This document shows positions 1 through 10,619 of a stretch of 64,000 nucleotides of DNA, one piece after another. Origin of the DNA: Simmondsia chinensis (taxonomy: Eukaryota > Streptophyta > Magnoliopsida > Caryophyllales > Simmondsiaceae); the NCBI GenBank assembly GCA_018398585.1, contig JAGTTD010000010.1, positions 3,799,501-3,863,500 on the forward strand. Direction: 5' to 3'. The notes beneath the pieces were generated by a model. That model had not been told where the DNA came from and did not search any database. It saw nothing but the letters and a program-made list of their open reading frames with translations. The translations under genes and the position numbers were made by a program. Each line of letters starts with the position of its first letter. Position 1 is the stretch's first letter.

Positions 1-240
1 TTTTGAATTGGGGGGGGGATTGATGGGGGTTGGGTTGGGGGTTACTTTTGAGTTTCCCAAGGAGACTGACTGCTTTGGTTGAAATGTCAGAGTTGGGGGG
101 GGGGGGGGGGGGGGTGCGGGTTCGTTCTTCTACACTCTTTTCGGTCTACTCTTTGTGTTGGAGGAGGCTTTTGGATTCGGTATATGATTGGTTTTATACT
201 CTAATTTATTACTTTAACAAATTATTTTTTAGATTTTAAA
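1..240. other. G-rich non-coding stretch with a 20-G run
   Basis: No gene is recognised here. The stretch is rich in G on the + strand and holds an uninterrupted run of 20 G at 95-114. The open frame across it consists mostly of the G run and low-complexity sequence and shows no domain. Confidence 0.6.
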
Positions 241-711
241 TATTAAAAATTTAAAGGCTTTGTTTGTTAAATGAAATTTAATGCGGTTGCAAGGGCATTA
301 CAGACTTGGCGGGACGAAGGCACCTCAGGCTCGGTGGGACAAATGCTTGGCAGGATGAGCACTTCGATACGGGAGTCAATTAGCCGGGATTGACAGTGTG
401 ATTCTAGGGGAAGTTACAGCGAGTTTTTGGGACAAATTAATTGCTATCCATTTTTAGTTTTATTCCTTCCTTATTTACTATAGATTTAATTCAAATTTAA
501 ATTTATTTCTTTTGTTATCTCCTCTATATAAAGGAGAGAGAGTTAGAGTTAGTAGCTAGCTAATTTTTAGATTTCTTGTACTCGTTTCTCGGCTTGTGAG
601 AAACCGTGCTATCAAACCTCTTTGTAATTTTTTTTACATTAATAAAATTCAAAGGGATGGCCGTTGGACCTTCCCGTACCCTTATTTCCCATTACACGCG
701 CTGCATCAGTT
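241..711 (+). mobile_element. possible LTR fragment or solo LTR
   Basis: A TATA-like ctatataaag at about 525 lies upstream of an aataaa at about 641, and the stretch ends in gctgcatca before a repeat begins. This order of promoter, polyadenylation signal and CA end is what an LTR would show. No partner LTR, primer-binding site or target duplication was found, so the call is tentative. Confidence 0.3.
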
Positions 712-1665
712 AGATTTGGATTATGTAATTATAATTTTAATTTCAATTATGATGGAATTTGATTTCTTATAATTACATAATGATTTGAATTATCAAGGGT
801 TTTCGGTCAATTTAATCGGAGTATTTCGAGTTTATGTTAACTACGATTGGATTGGTCGGAGCGGTTTATATTTATGTTCAAGTTTTATGCCAAAGTGATT
901 CACTTTGAGTTCGAGTTATTGGAGCTTCGAGTCAGATCGGGTCGAGTATTCGGTCGGATCATTTGGTTTCAAGTTATCTCGAATATTCAGTTAATCAGGT
1001 TAGGTCTAATCGGGATTCAGGCTTGTTATGATCGGGTTTAAGTTCATTTTGATCATTTCAAGTGTAAGTCATCTTAGTTTTAAGACAAATGAATTGTATC
1101 ATTTTAAATTTCGAAACATTTTAGACTGAGTTTGAGATGGATCAGGTCATTTTGGGTGTGCGTTGTATTAAGTTTTGGGTCAATTTGGTCAGGTCATTTC
1201 CACTTCGGCTCAGCTTGTTTACATCACATTCAAGTCCAATAGTTTCGTTTTCTAGATTTGAGTTATCTCGAGTTTCTGGTCAATTTGGTTGGGTCACTTC
1301 ATACTTTAAGCTAAGGTGATTTCGGTCACTTTAAATTCACGTCACTCGAGTTGGATGATTTTGAGGTTCGGGTCAAATTTTGGGTTGTGTCTAAGTCTTT
1401 AGATTTTGAATTATTTTGGATTTGGGTTAATCAAATGGGGTCATTTTGGGTTTTAGGTCAATAGAGTTAATATAGAATTGCAATTTCATACCCCCACTCC
1501 AAGAAATTGAAAAGTATAATTTTCGGTAAAAATTCAATTTTATAGAATTTGATAGTGGAATTGTAATTCTAATTCTATCAAGTGAACCAAACAGTAGAAT
1601 TAGAATTCAGGGCCCTATTCCAGCCTCAACCCCAATTCCAAGCTACAATTTCATGCTCCAAACAC
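712..1665. mobile_element. non-coding element of about 1 kb, copy 1
   Basis: This stretch is related, in inverted orientation, to 11846-12835. Both carry aattcc/ggaatt-rich ends and a middle of degenerate ttcgagt and gggtcatttt words. Matching landmarks include aagggttttcggtcaattt here against the reverse complement of the segment near 12690, and gtgaaccaaacag near 1585 against its counterpart near 11905. No coding capacity is visible. The superfamily is unknown; a non-autonomous DNA transposon is likely. Confidence 0.5.
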
Positions 1666-1694
1666 AGTTTAAGCTTTTTTATAACTTGAATTTA

Positions 1695-2015
1695 GGCCTT
1701 GTTTGGTATGCAGAAAATAGATGCGGGAAGTAGAAATTCATAAAAAGTACGGATTTTGACTCTTATTTGATTAGCAGGAAGTAGGCAGAATGCGGGAAGT
1801 TCATGCAATCAAAGCGAATGAAGTAACTTACCTAGCTCCTCCTACGTAAATTCTAATTCATTTGTTTTTAACTAACATCCTAAAGAAACATCAATTTCTC
1901 ATGTAGGCAACCAAATATATTTTATCTACTTCCTGGGAAGTTAACATAATAATTAAATTTCCAAAAAATACAACTTCTTGCAGGAATTTAATTCCCATGA
2001 CAGCCAAATGAGTCC
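1695..2015. mobile_element. Tourist-like MITE (PIF/Harbinger type)
   Basis: The 321-bp element has imperfect terminal inverted repeats (ggccttgtttggtatgcag at the left; the right end reads ggactcatttggctgtcatg on the other strand) and is flanked by the 3-bp duplication tta at 1692-1694 and 2016-2018. TTA/TAA duplications are typical of PIF/Harbinger elements. Confidence 0.75.
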
Positions 2016-2569
2016 TTAAATTATGTTAATATTAATAGAAATGCTATTGGAATTCAAACTTTAACGAGGCTCTAATACCATATCAAGTAATCGACTTTAC
2101 CAAAAATTTAAGTTGACGGGAGAATGCAATTGATTGGTTTTATATTTTGACATCTAATAATCGACTTTACCATATTAAACAATCGACTTTATGTCGTCTC
2201 ATATGTAAACATGAAGCTTAGTATGGAAATAAATAAGTCTAGTTGAACTAAATAATTTTTGTTTAAAAACGAGTATGTTAAGTTTTAATGTGTTTGAATT
2301 TGGGACGAACATGTATCGTACTTTCCACCTTTGATTTGAGCTTAGTTTGATAAGATATTGTATACTTGATACTCAATTCAACCTTTTAGTTTAGTCGAGT
2401 CAGGTCTTGTCAGGTCAAGCTTCTTATCAAACCGGGTTGAGCTTATTATCGAGATAAGCTCGTTGTTGAGTCAATCCTGATACCAATTTGAGTTATTTGA
2501 GACAATATTAAGTATGAGCCAATAATGAGCTTTTATGAAACTCTAATTAGTCTTATTTGGAACGATGCT
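2016..2569. other. non-coding; short dispersed repeats
   Basis: No gene is seen. The word aatcgacttta occurs three times at about 2089, 2159 and 2181. The stretch 2385-2500 is rich in gagctta/ataagct words like the gagccgagc repeats elsewhere in the window. Confidence 0.4.
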
Positions 2570-2579
2570 AAACATTTGA

Positions 2580-3690
2580 GATAGATGAAGATTCGTCCTA
2601 ATAAGTTTGAGTTCATAGACAAGGTTCGTCACCGCAAAAATCTTAATGGAGGCAGGGATGATAATGAGTTGAATCATTTTATTATGCTATTTTGACATGG
2701 GTTGTCTGCCTCTATAGGTTTCATTATCCGGAATAATCAGGATAGGGATGCTCTTTATCACGTGTTGCATTTGAAATTAATGAATATTATCCTGAAGGGG
2801 TATAACAAGGTTGTTATCAAGGCTGTTATTGGCTCTTTCTCGACTCTTGTAGATATTCTTACTATTATGGATAGGGATGCAAACGAATCGAATATTCAAT
2901 GAACTACTCGTGTTCGAAATCGATTATGGCTCGTTCATGTTCATAATTAGGGCTCGATAACTTATCGAGCAGAGTTCGAGCAGGCTCGATAAGCTTAATG
3001 AGTCGAGTTCGAACAAGGGGGTGCTCGACTCATTAATGTTCGCGAACAGTTCGTTAAGGGCTCGTTAAGAACTCGTTAAAAGCTCGTTAAAAAACTCGTT
3101 AAGAACTCGTTAAAGGCTTATTAGCAGTTAATATTAACTCCAAAATAGTTCGATAATGGCTCAATAGTAACTCAAATAACTCGGCTCAATAGGGAGGTCG
3201 ACTCGATAATAAGCTCGTGTTTGTTATGAGCTCGATTTCATTTGATAACGAACTCAGCTCAGCTTGATAAGGAGCTCGAATTGGTTCGATTAGCTTAACG
3301 AGACGAGCCGAGCCGAGCCGAGCTTCGAGCACAACAAAATCTTAACGAACCGAGGTCGAACAAGGGGTTGGAAAGCTCCTTAAGAGCTCGGCTCGAACTC
3401 GAGCTCGATAAATCTTAATGAACCGAGTCTGAACAAGGGGATGCTCGGCTTGGCTCGGCTCGTTTACACCCCTATGGATGACATTAGGCTGTTAAGTGCC
3501 CTATTATGATCACGTTTTCTTTAATTATTGTTATAATGAAGCTAATAGAGCAACCGATTGATTAGCTAAGACATGCCATGGAAGATCAAGGGTCAGGGTA
3601 TTGTGGGATTTCCACCATTTCAGGAATCTCCATCCCCTTATTCGTGCTGATGACTTAAATATCCATCTGAAAATGGGAAGTACCTAAAAG
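2580..3690 (+). pseudogene. decayed LINE ORF2 C-terminus (RNase H-like, RVT_3), split by a TIR element
   Basis: Translation upstream of the insertion gives GFIIRNNQDRDALYHVLHL followed by KGYNKVVIKAVIGSFSTLVD and DILTIMD, resembling the RNase H-like domain at the C-terminus of plant LINE ORF2. After the 2874-3472 insertion the frame resumes with DDIRLLSALL, and further on reads EANRATDWLAKTCHGRSRVR then VLWDFHHFRNLHPLIRADDL, the usual end of this domain, with frameshifts and stops between. The domain call is by motif memory only. Confidence 0.55.
2874..3472. mobile_element. gagccgagc-type TIR element, 599 bp
   Basis: The ends are inverted copies of each other (gggatgcaaacga at the left, tcgtttacacccc at the right). 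The interior is a long degenerate series of gctcgataa, gagctcg and gagccgagcc words. Flanking direct repeats tatggata (2866-2873) and tatggatg (3473-3480) match at 7 of 8 positions, which fits an hAT- or Mutator-like transposition. It splits a LINE RNase H frame. Relatives lie at 4070-4215, 10620-11062 and 31165-31580. Confidence 0.65.
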
Positions 3691-3834
3691 CACTGTCCTT
3701 ACCTCTTAAAAAAAAACTTTATACTTTTTCCGAGGTTTCAAACAGTAAAGCCCTAAAATATTAAAATTTGAGGAATAAAAAATTATAGAGAGTTGATTAT
3801 ATATTATACAACAATTAATGTAAAATTAACTCAA

Positions 3835-4620
3835 CTATATGTCAATATACCAAAAAATAAGCCAACTCTATTTTCTAACCAAAAAATAACCAGACTCTAA
3901 CTTTTTTACCAAAAAATAACCCAACTCTTTACTTTTCTGCCAAAAAATAACCAAACTCTAAAATTAACCCAACTCTAAAAATTTGATTTAAAAAATATTG
4001 AATTATAATGCTCCGACAATATATTTTTCTTCTACGTAATTTTGGTTTAGCTTTTTTTTTGTAGGCGGTCTCATTTAGTAAACGAGCTGAGCCAACACAG
4101 ATAATGCGGCTTGATTAGATAAATAATACCAATATTGAGCTTGTCTCATTTAGTTAATGAGCCGAGTCAAGCCAATCAAGTTGTAGCTTGGCTCGGCTCA
4201 TTTGCAGCCCTAATTCTCTGGTTGTGTTCCTCGGTTGTTTTGCTTGTCCTTTGCCCCAAAATGTTGCCTTTTTGTGAGATTTACTCAATTATTGAAAAAA
4301 CTTATTTTTAGTTTGGTTAGGCAAGAAAAGAAATCAAACGAACCAAAAATACATAGAAGAAAAACATATTGTCGGAGGGTCATACCACACACCATGCTTA
4401 TCCATCAATTCAGTATTTTGTTGGTACAAAAATTAGAGTTGGATTATTTTTTTGTAGAAAAATTAGAATTGGATTATTTTTTTGGTAGAAAAGTTAGAGT
4501 TGGATTATTTTTTGTTTAAAAAATAAAGTTAGGTTATTTTTTGATATATTAACATATATTTGGGTTATTTTTAAATTAATTATTATATATTATATATTAA
4601 TATGTAAAATATTAATTAAT
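3835..4620. repeat. foldback element with subrepeats in both arms
   Basis: The left arm (about 3845-3995) has four to five units of the form aactctaacttttt-accaaaaaataacc. The right arm (about 4425-4570) has the inverse units (ggattatttttt-gtagaaaaattagagtt). The arms can pair with each other. Between them, 4070-4215 is a fragment of the gagccgagcc repeat ending in gcagccct. The open frame at 4235-4519 is produced by the arm repeats and is not a gene. Confidence 0.6.
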
Positions 4621-4759
4621 CAATATAGAATGAATAGCGTAACCTTTTCTTAGAACTTTTATAATTCACCTTGATAAATAAAACATGAGAAATAAATTAG
4701 GAAAATTTAGTGTATCTTATTCATTATTCTTGGGACAATCCATTTCACCAAGAATGATA

Positions 4760-5048
4760 TTGAGAATTTATTCAAATGAAATGAACGAAATACAAACAGT
4801 CAAACGCACATGCGACTCGAACCAAGCAGACCACCTACAAGATTCCTCAACACCAGAAGTACCTACCAGGACACAAGTAACAACACCAAAAGCACCGGAC
4901 AAGACACAAACAACAACACCGAACCAACACAACAGGGGTGCAGAAACGCCACACGAACCACACCCACAGGAGCAACAAACAACCAACAAACCTCACAGAC
5001 GAAGACAGAAAAGAAACGCCCCTGACCTGCTCAACGGAGCAACAAACA
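4760..5048 (-). mobile_element. truncated retro-insertion (probable LINE 3' UTR)
   Basis: A perfect 13-bp direct repeat, accaagaatgata, flanks the segment (4747-4759 and 5049-5061). On the - strand the segment is T/G-rich (tgttgtttgttgctcc-like), as in plant LINE 3' UTRs, and ends in tttgaataaattctca without a long poly(A). The C/A-rich + strand gives open frames in several phases, but none shows a domain. A target-primed insertion is the best explanation. Confidence 0.55.
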
Positions 5049-5061
5049 ACCAAGAATGATA

Positions 5062-5445
5062 GTTTTAGCTTTGGATAGTTTCGCCCATTAGAGTTTTCCT
5101 CCTAATATTGAGACACTTTAAGATGGATAGTTTGGCCTCGGGCCTTTATTGAGCCAAAAAAGAAAAAATGGAGTTACAATTGGTTGTTGTATTGCCCTCG
5201 TATTTTAAACTCTAGGTGTTATATTTAAGACATAGTAAAATTGTTTATGATATATAGTATAGATTGGATTGTGGAATTATTTGGCCTCAAGATTACAGAT
5301 GCACTTGAACATAAATTTAATGTATGGATTATATCAATACAGTAACTCTCGTGTGTTTGAAAGAGACTCGCCTGCTAAAAAGATTGAATACTCTTTTGAA
5401 AAGAGAAATTATCATTTTTTTTTTTTTTTTACACTAAAAAGCTAG
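5062..5445. other. non-coding, nothing recognised
   Basis: AT-rich sequence with a T run at about 5414-5430. No gene or clear element ends are seen. Confidence 0.4.
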
Positions 5446-6218
5446 AAATTATCATTTAGGTACTTAGGAACATACCCAGTGCCTCAAAGGCTTCCGCCTA
5501 CGCAGGGTCTGGGAGGAGGATGTACGCAGCCTTCCCCCTTCAGGGTGTTAACCTGAAGAGAAGTTGTTTTTCGGTGCTCCCAATCTGAGGGTGAGGACTT
5601 CCCAGGAGGTCACCCATCTTGGTACTACTCTCGCCCAAGCACGCTTAACTTCAGAGTTTTAATGAGATCCGACGACAGCGTGTTGGTGCCTTCTTAGGTA
5701 CTTAACGTTTGGTTATTTATCACTTAGATATTCTGATATTCTAATATATAAAATGAGGTATCTTAAGTTTTAAATATTTTATCACTTAGGTATCCTGAAG
5801 TTTTAAAAATTTTCAATCAAACATCCTTTTGTTAAAATTCGATATGTTTTTTGTTGAAAAATGTTAAAATTGAATACGATTTCTACAATATATCAGTAGC
5901 TTCATTAGAATTTGATATTTTTGCCAAAATGGGAAAATGATACATGATTATGACAAAATTTAGGTAATTTACATTAATAATTTGTTGAATTTTTTTAAAA
6001 AACATTGGCATTACTTATATATATGATTGTGGTTAAGTATCATATTAGCATTTTTTGTATAAAATTGGTAAGATTTTTACGAAAATTTATCAAATTTCAA
6101 CACATAGTACCCAAGTGATAAAATATCAAAACCTCAAGGTACCTTATTTTATATATTAAAATATTAGATTACCTAAGTGATAGTTACTCAAACTTCAGAG
6201 TATCTAAGTGGTAATTTT
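5446..6218. mobile_element. MITE of the 'tatcacttaggta' family, copy 1, holding a SINE
   Basis: The left end aaattatcatttaggtactt is mirrored by the right end (aaaattaccacttagatactc on the other strand). Internally tatcacttaggta-like words repeat in both directions. Relatives occur at about 7690-8245, 34960-35300, 38455-38900 and 39730-40118. A SINE is inserted at 5467-5693. Confidence 0.5.
5467..5693 (-). mobile_element. 5S-headed SINE, copy A (227 bp)
   Basis: Read on -, the element opens with gaaggcaccaacacg and runs into a 5S rRNA-like head holding aagttaagcgtgcttg (box A), gatgggtga (intermediate element) and ctcctgggaagtcctc (box C). It then passes into the plant SINE 3' body (ggaaggctgcgtacatcc, agaccctgcgtaggcgg, gaggcactgggtatgtt). 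A perfect 11-bp target duplication, ttaggtactta, lies at 5456-5466 and 5694-5704, so the ends are exact. Confidence 0.9.
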
Positions 6219-6770
6219 CATTTATAAAAATAGTAAGAAAGTCTAAATTAATTTTTTGAGTATAAAAAGTCTAAATTGACTCTTCTTAGAAAGTTAATAA
6301 CTTTATATTGGAACAAAATCACTTAATATTAATTGATTAACCCCACCCAAACATATATTTGAACTTTAAATGCTCCATACCCACCACATAGATATTGTAT
6401 TGTACCTGCCCCCCTCCCGCTCCATACCCGCTTCGTCTTACCTTATACTTACCCTGCTAGCTTTATTTCATATTCAGTTAATTTTTAAATTAAAAATTAT
6501 AAATTTGGCTGCTGTTTTTGGGGAATGTTTTGAGTTAGTATTGTTTGGCCGTCAGTAGTCGTATGGCTTTTATGGATTAAAAATAAAAAAGGCTGACACT
6601 CTCTCTCCAATGCATGTCCAGGCAGACCCCCCCATCCCCATCACCAATGCAAACAAGCTTAATTTATTAAATTGACACAATTTCAAAAAATAATTTAGAA
6701 ATTTGACATGTTAGTAAAAAATTTTAGTAAAATAATACATTATACAGTTAAAAATGGCATACATTTATGC
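6219..6770. other. non-coding; fragment of the gggtacgggta repeat
   Basis: About 6370-6480 (ctccatacccgcttcgtctt and following) matches part of the repeat at 33640-34165 and 55990-56565. No gene is seen in the rest. Confidence 0.4.
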
Positions 6771-6774
6771 ACCC

Positions 6775-7060
6775 ATTTCTCAACTCTACATGCATGCCAT
6801 TTAGAATGCAAAACATAAAACATGCATATCATTTAAAATAAAGTGTACAAGCCACTTTATATACTCCATTTCAAATGGAGTACATAGTATATAAGTACTT
6901 CATTAGCTTATATACACTCCATTTCAAATGGAGTGCATAGTACATAAGCATTTCATTTCAAATGGCGTATAGAAGTTATCTCTGCTTTATGGACATCATT
7001 TGAAATGATGTTCATTTTATGCACTTTATTTCAAATGGCATGCACTCTTAACTACGCTAT
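6775..7060. repeat. cluster of short palindromes with an atttcaaat core
   Basis: Several hairpins share the core atttcaaat or its inverse but differ in their arms: actccatttcaaatggagt at about 6863 and 6917, a third at about 6953, catcatttgaaatgatg at about 6993, and a half-palindrome at about 7028. The interest of the arms is discussed in the findings. No protein-coding capacity. Confidence 0.6.
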
Positions 7061-7689
7061 TTCAAATCATTTCCCTAACTTTTTAGCCTTACGGTATGTC
7101 ATTTTCCTAAAATTTTTTGCTGATATACCACATTCTTAAATTTTTTTTCAAATTATGCCAGTTTGATAAATTAGTCTACTAACAACCTTTTATTAAGAAG
7201 AAAAATTCACAAATTTTCTAAAATAATATTTTTAGTTAAAAATTACATATATTTAATAAAGTGGTATAGACGATAATGTATAAGAGTATAAAATATGTCT
7301 CTTATCTAACCCTTCTTCTTGCGTCGTTGGATAAAAAAAAACTCTTCTTCTTGAGTAATGTAACAACATTACTCTTCGTGTGTTAAATAGAGGGAACTGC
7401 GCATTTTACCTCCTTTCTTACCGTTATTTGGATTATTTTATTAAAATATATAAAAATTTGGGACAAGAAAGTTATTTAGTTTTTAAATTAAAAAATTAAT
7501 TCACAAATCTTGGGGCACTATTATATAATTTCCCAAAAAGGTATTACTATATAAAATTAATACATACTTTTATATAATTGAATTATTAATTACTAAAAAA
7601 TGATTTACCTAATAATATTTTTTTATGTAAGGTAAACTTTGACGCTTATAGATTATCAATTTAGAAGCAAAACTTCGATACATGTAATA
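7061..7689. other. non-coding, nothing recognised
   Basis: AT-rich sequence; no gene, RNA gene or clear element boundaries seen. Confidence 0.4.
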
Positions 7690-8245
7690 TTTTTAGGGAA
7701 ATTATCAATTAAGTAATCTAAGGTTTGAATATTTATCATTTAAGTATACTGACATTTTTAATTTATACAATAAAGTATCCTGATGTTTGAATTTTTTATT
7801 ATATCAGAATTTAATGAAATTTTGTATAAATCTGACTAATTTAATGTACAAAATGCTAATTTAGTACATAATTATACTAATATATAGAAGTTATGTTAAT
7901 ATTTTCTACAAAAATTCAGCGAATTTCAACAAAAATTTCACTGGATTATGATATAAAATACCTATATATTGTCAAAAAAATATGTTGTGTCAACATTTTT
8001 GGGTAAAAAATCATTAAATTCTAATAAAAATGCTTATATATTGTTGAAATCATGTTCAACTTAGCATATACAACAAAAATTTATCAAATTTTGGTGGAAG
8101 GGGCACCTAGTTGATAAACTTTTTAAACTTCAGGGAACTTAAATTATAAAATTTTTAAACCTCAAGTTATCCCATTATACATATTGAAATGTCAATATAC
8201 CTGGTGATAAATAATCAAATCTCAAGGTACTTAAGTGATAATTTT
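7690..8245. mobile_element. MITE of the 'tatcacttaggta' family, copy 2
   Basis: It begins near aaattatcaattaagtaatc and ends near aaggtacttaagtgataattt, inverse counterparts of each other. The interior is AT-rich and non-coding, as in copy 1. Confidence 0.45.
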
Positions 8246-8384
8246 TCTATTATTTAAACCAAGAAATGTTTGGTCTAGTAGTGATAATCACCAAAGCCAA
8301 AGTTGTCACCAAGGATCAAATCTCACTAGTTGCAAGAATATCCCCACCCCGACCATACCAACGTATTAAAAAATTATAATATTT

Positions 8385-8703
8385 TGGTTTCTTTTGGCAT
8401 GCAAGAAGTACACACAAGAAGTAGAGATTAATGGGAAGTACATATTTTGGCTCTTGTTTGGTTAGCATGAAACTGACAGAATGCGAAAAATAGAAATTGT
8501 TAAGCAATTTTTAATTTCTTTAAACCGCAGGAAATGACTTACTTAGACCTGGCAAGATAAGTTTTAATTCTTATGTATTTAGCTAGCCTTTGTAAGAAAG
8601 TTATACTTTCCATTTTTATAATATACGAGAGTTGATACAGGAGTTGAATATACGGGAAATACAACTAGAAGTTTAATTCATGTCGCAACTAAAGAGACGT
8701 TGG
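8385..8703. mobile_element. Tourist-like MITE related to 1695-2015
   Basis: The stretch shares ggcatgcaagaagta, tagagattaatgggaagta and cttgtttggttagcatga words with the MITE at 1695-2015 (gcgggaagtagaaattcat, cttatttgattagcagga). The ends are approximate and no target duplication was verified. Confidence 0.4.
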
Positions 8704-8843
8704 TAAACAATGAAAAGAGATTCTGCTTTCGCTTATGGGCCTTCTATATTCCCGCCCACATCGTCCATGGCCCACTCGTTTCCCCAATTTGGTTTGGTAA
8801 TGGGCCCGCTATCTCCGGCCCAATGCCCACACGGCTAACTTTT
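8704..8843. other. short non-coding spacer
   Basis: Nothing recognised in this short spacer. Confidence 0.3.
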
Positions 8844-9015
8844 CGGTTATTTACCTTTTAATAGGTCGATATTTTTAAAATAATAAAAAGAATCTCGAAC
8901 TTTTTGAATTAATAAAAAAATCTCTAAGTTTTTATCGTATTAACAAAAATTCCCTTAATTTTTTGTCATATTAATAAAGAGTCTACTCTCTCGCATGATA
9001 ATGCCATTTTTTGTT

Positions 9016-9967
9016 TTTTTGTTTTTTTTTGATAAATCAGCGATGAATATTATATATCAAAATGGATATATACAGGAAGACGAGGGGCATACCCCAAGAC
9101 ACGGCCGAAGCCTACAATGCAAACCCAAAAGGAAGCAAACAAGCTGAAAACAAACACAGCAAAAGCCAACACAAAGAAACAAGGGTACACTAAACATCAA
9201 TCCCCCACTCTCGCAGAAGGTCAGCATGGCGATGAGCATCGCGAAGGGAGGAGGTAGCAAGCAAACGACTCCGAACAATACCAGTAATCTCCTCAATCAC
9301 AGCAGCGGATGGCCTAGACTGACGCCTCTGGATCCTCAGGTTCCGCTCATACCAAAGGATGTAGACAGACGCTGAAAGGCAGAGGCGGGCAACCGAGTGA
9401 TCGACACCCCGTCCCCGGAGATGACTAGAGGCCCAGGTGAGGTGCTCGTTCCACGGGAGAATGGGCCAGGAGATCAAAGAGAGGGCAGCAACTCTTCCCC
9501 AGACCGAAGCCGAGAAAGAGCAGGCAAAGAAGAGATGGCTGTGGGACTCATCCCCAGCACCACAAAGGACACAGACCGATAGATCAGCACCGCAAACTCT
9601 ATGACGAACCATCCGATCCCGAGTCCACAGTCTCTCACAAGCAGCCAACCAAAGCACAAAGGAGTGCCTCGGAACATGCAACGGGAACCAGAGCAAGTGA
9701 TGGACTGAATCCTCAGCTCGCGGACTCCGAATCATCTCCCAAGCAGACTTGGTGGTGAAAGTCCCCGAGGGGTGGCCCAACCAACGAACAAAATCCGCAA
9801 TACCAACCCGAGGACTAAAGTCCACCAGATCCCAGATAGGAAGGAGCTCTGAGCGGCTCTGCGGGAACTGCCATCGACCCCCCTCAATAATATCATCAAC
9901 TCTAGCATGCCAGGGAAGACCAGTAGATGTCAGAACACGAGCAGAGAACCTCTCAGAGAGTAGTTGG
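9016..9967 (-). mobile_element. 5'-truncated L1-type LINE
   Basis: The insertion is bounded by the direct repeat gccattttttgtt (9003-9015 and 9968-9980). Read on -, it has a coding part, a 3' UTR and the 3' end gctgatttatcaaaaaaaa. Only the last part of ORF2 was copied, as usual for LINEs. The tttatcaaaa end is shared with the two ORF1-only LINEs in this window. Confidence 0.85.
9190..9967 (-). pseudogene. LINE ORF2 C-terminal fragment (zf-RVT domain)
   Basis: About 259 codons are open without a stop. The middle holds the zinc-binding reverse-transcriptase domain of plant LINEs: TKSAWEMIRSP, then VPRHSFVLWLAACERLWTRD, then VCVLCGAGDESHSHLFFACS, whose C-x2-C...H-x3-H-like spacing matches the family. 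Further on, SASVYILWYERNLRIQRRQS matches its usual C-terminal segment. The apparent start codon falls in the target duplication, so the frame is a truncated ORF2 and not a gene with its own start. The open frame suggests a recent insertion. The codons are GC-richer than the surroundings. Confidence 0.85.
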
Positions 9968-10329
9968 GCCATTTTTTGTTGATAAAACTAAAATGACAAC
10001 TGTTTTAATTAATAATACTGTAAAATGAAAAAAATGTCTTTCAATAATCATACTTTTAAACAATTAAGTGGAAACATATAGTTTTTATATAATACAATAT
10101 ATCAAATTTTGTACTTATAAAGTAAGAATAAAAGTATTGAAGGGTACTTTTATCGTTTATTACAGTACTAATACAAAAAATAGCTTCCACATCAGCTCTA
10201 TCAATGAAAAATGACTTCATCGTGCCGGAACCTTTGTATTAATTTCAAAACGGTGAGGATCCTTTGTATTAATTTCAAAAATATCGAGATATTAAAATAT
10301 AAATAACCCTTAATTTTTCCAGCCATAGC

Positions 10330-10562
10330 CGAACTTGATGAATGCCTTTTGTATCCACCATGGCGTGAATCCAAGACCGATCTTGAGATTCTCGGGCTCC
10401 AAGTAAAATTTTCAACTGAGGCCCGTCATGTCTAATAATATTTCTCTTAAAACCTATTAATATTAACAATTGTTTCTTCAAAAATTATAACTCCTAAAAT
10501 TTCGGGCCCTTAAAATTCAAGGGCTCCTAGCGGTTGCTTGGGGTCATATCTGGCCCTGCGTG
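10330..10562. repeat. hAT-like MITE ending in 'ggccctg', copy 1
   Basis: The stretch shares tattaatattaacaattg, tcgggcccttaaaattc and gcttggggtcatatctggccctg with 23830-24055 in the SKS gene's intron 5. No coding capacity. The superfamily call is tentative. Confidence 0.45.
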
Positions 10563-10619
10563 TGATAAGATGATTTTTCTGTTAATTGATTATGACCTCG
10601 CGGTGTTCATTGCTAGTTC

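Larger units (their letters stand above)
8844..10310. mobile_element. TIR element with a LINE inserted, copy 1
   Basis: The left end (ggttatttaccttttaatag, then cgatatttttaaaataataaa) and the right end, read on the other strand (agggttatttatattttaat, then ctcgatatttttgaaattaa), are long inverted repeats. An empty relative lies at 57705-58165. The 952-bp LINE at 9016-9967 is inserted in the middle. Confidence 0.6.

Noticed and set aside
4685..5059. Thr/Gln-rich open frame of 124 codons and its antisense frames
   Set aside because: The frame spans the target duplications of a retro-insertion and results from C/A-rich sequence; no domain is visible.
6775..7060. CRISPR-like array
   Set aside because: The repeats are palindromes of differing arms at irregular spacing in plant DNA, without cas genes; they belong to a MITE-like repeat.
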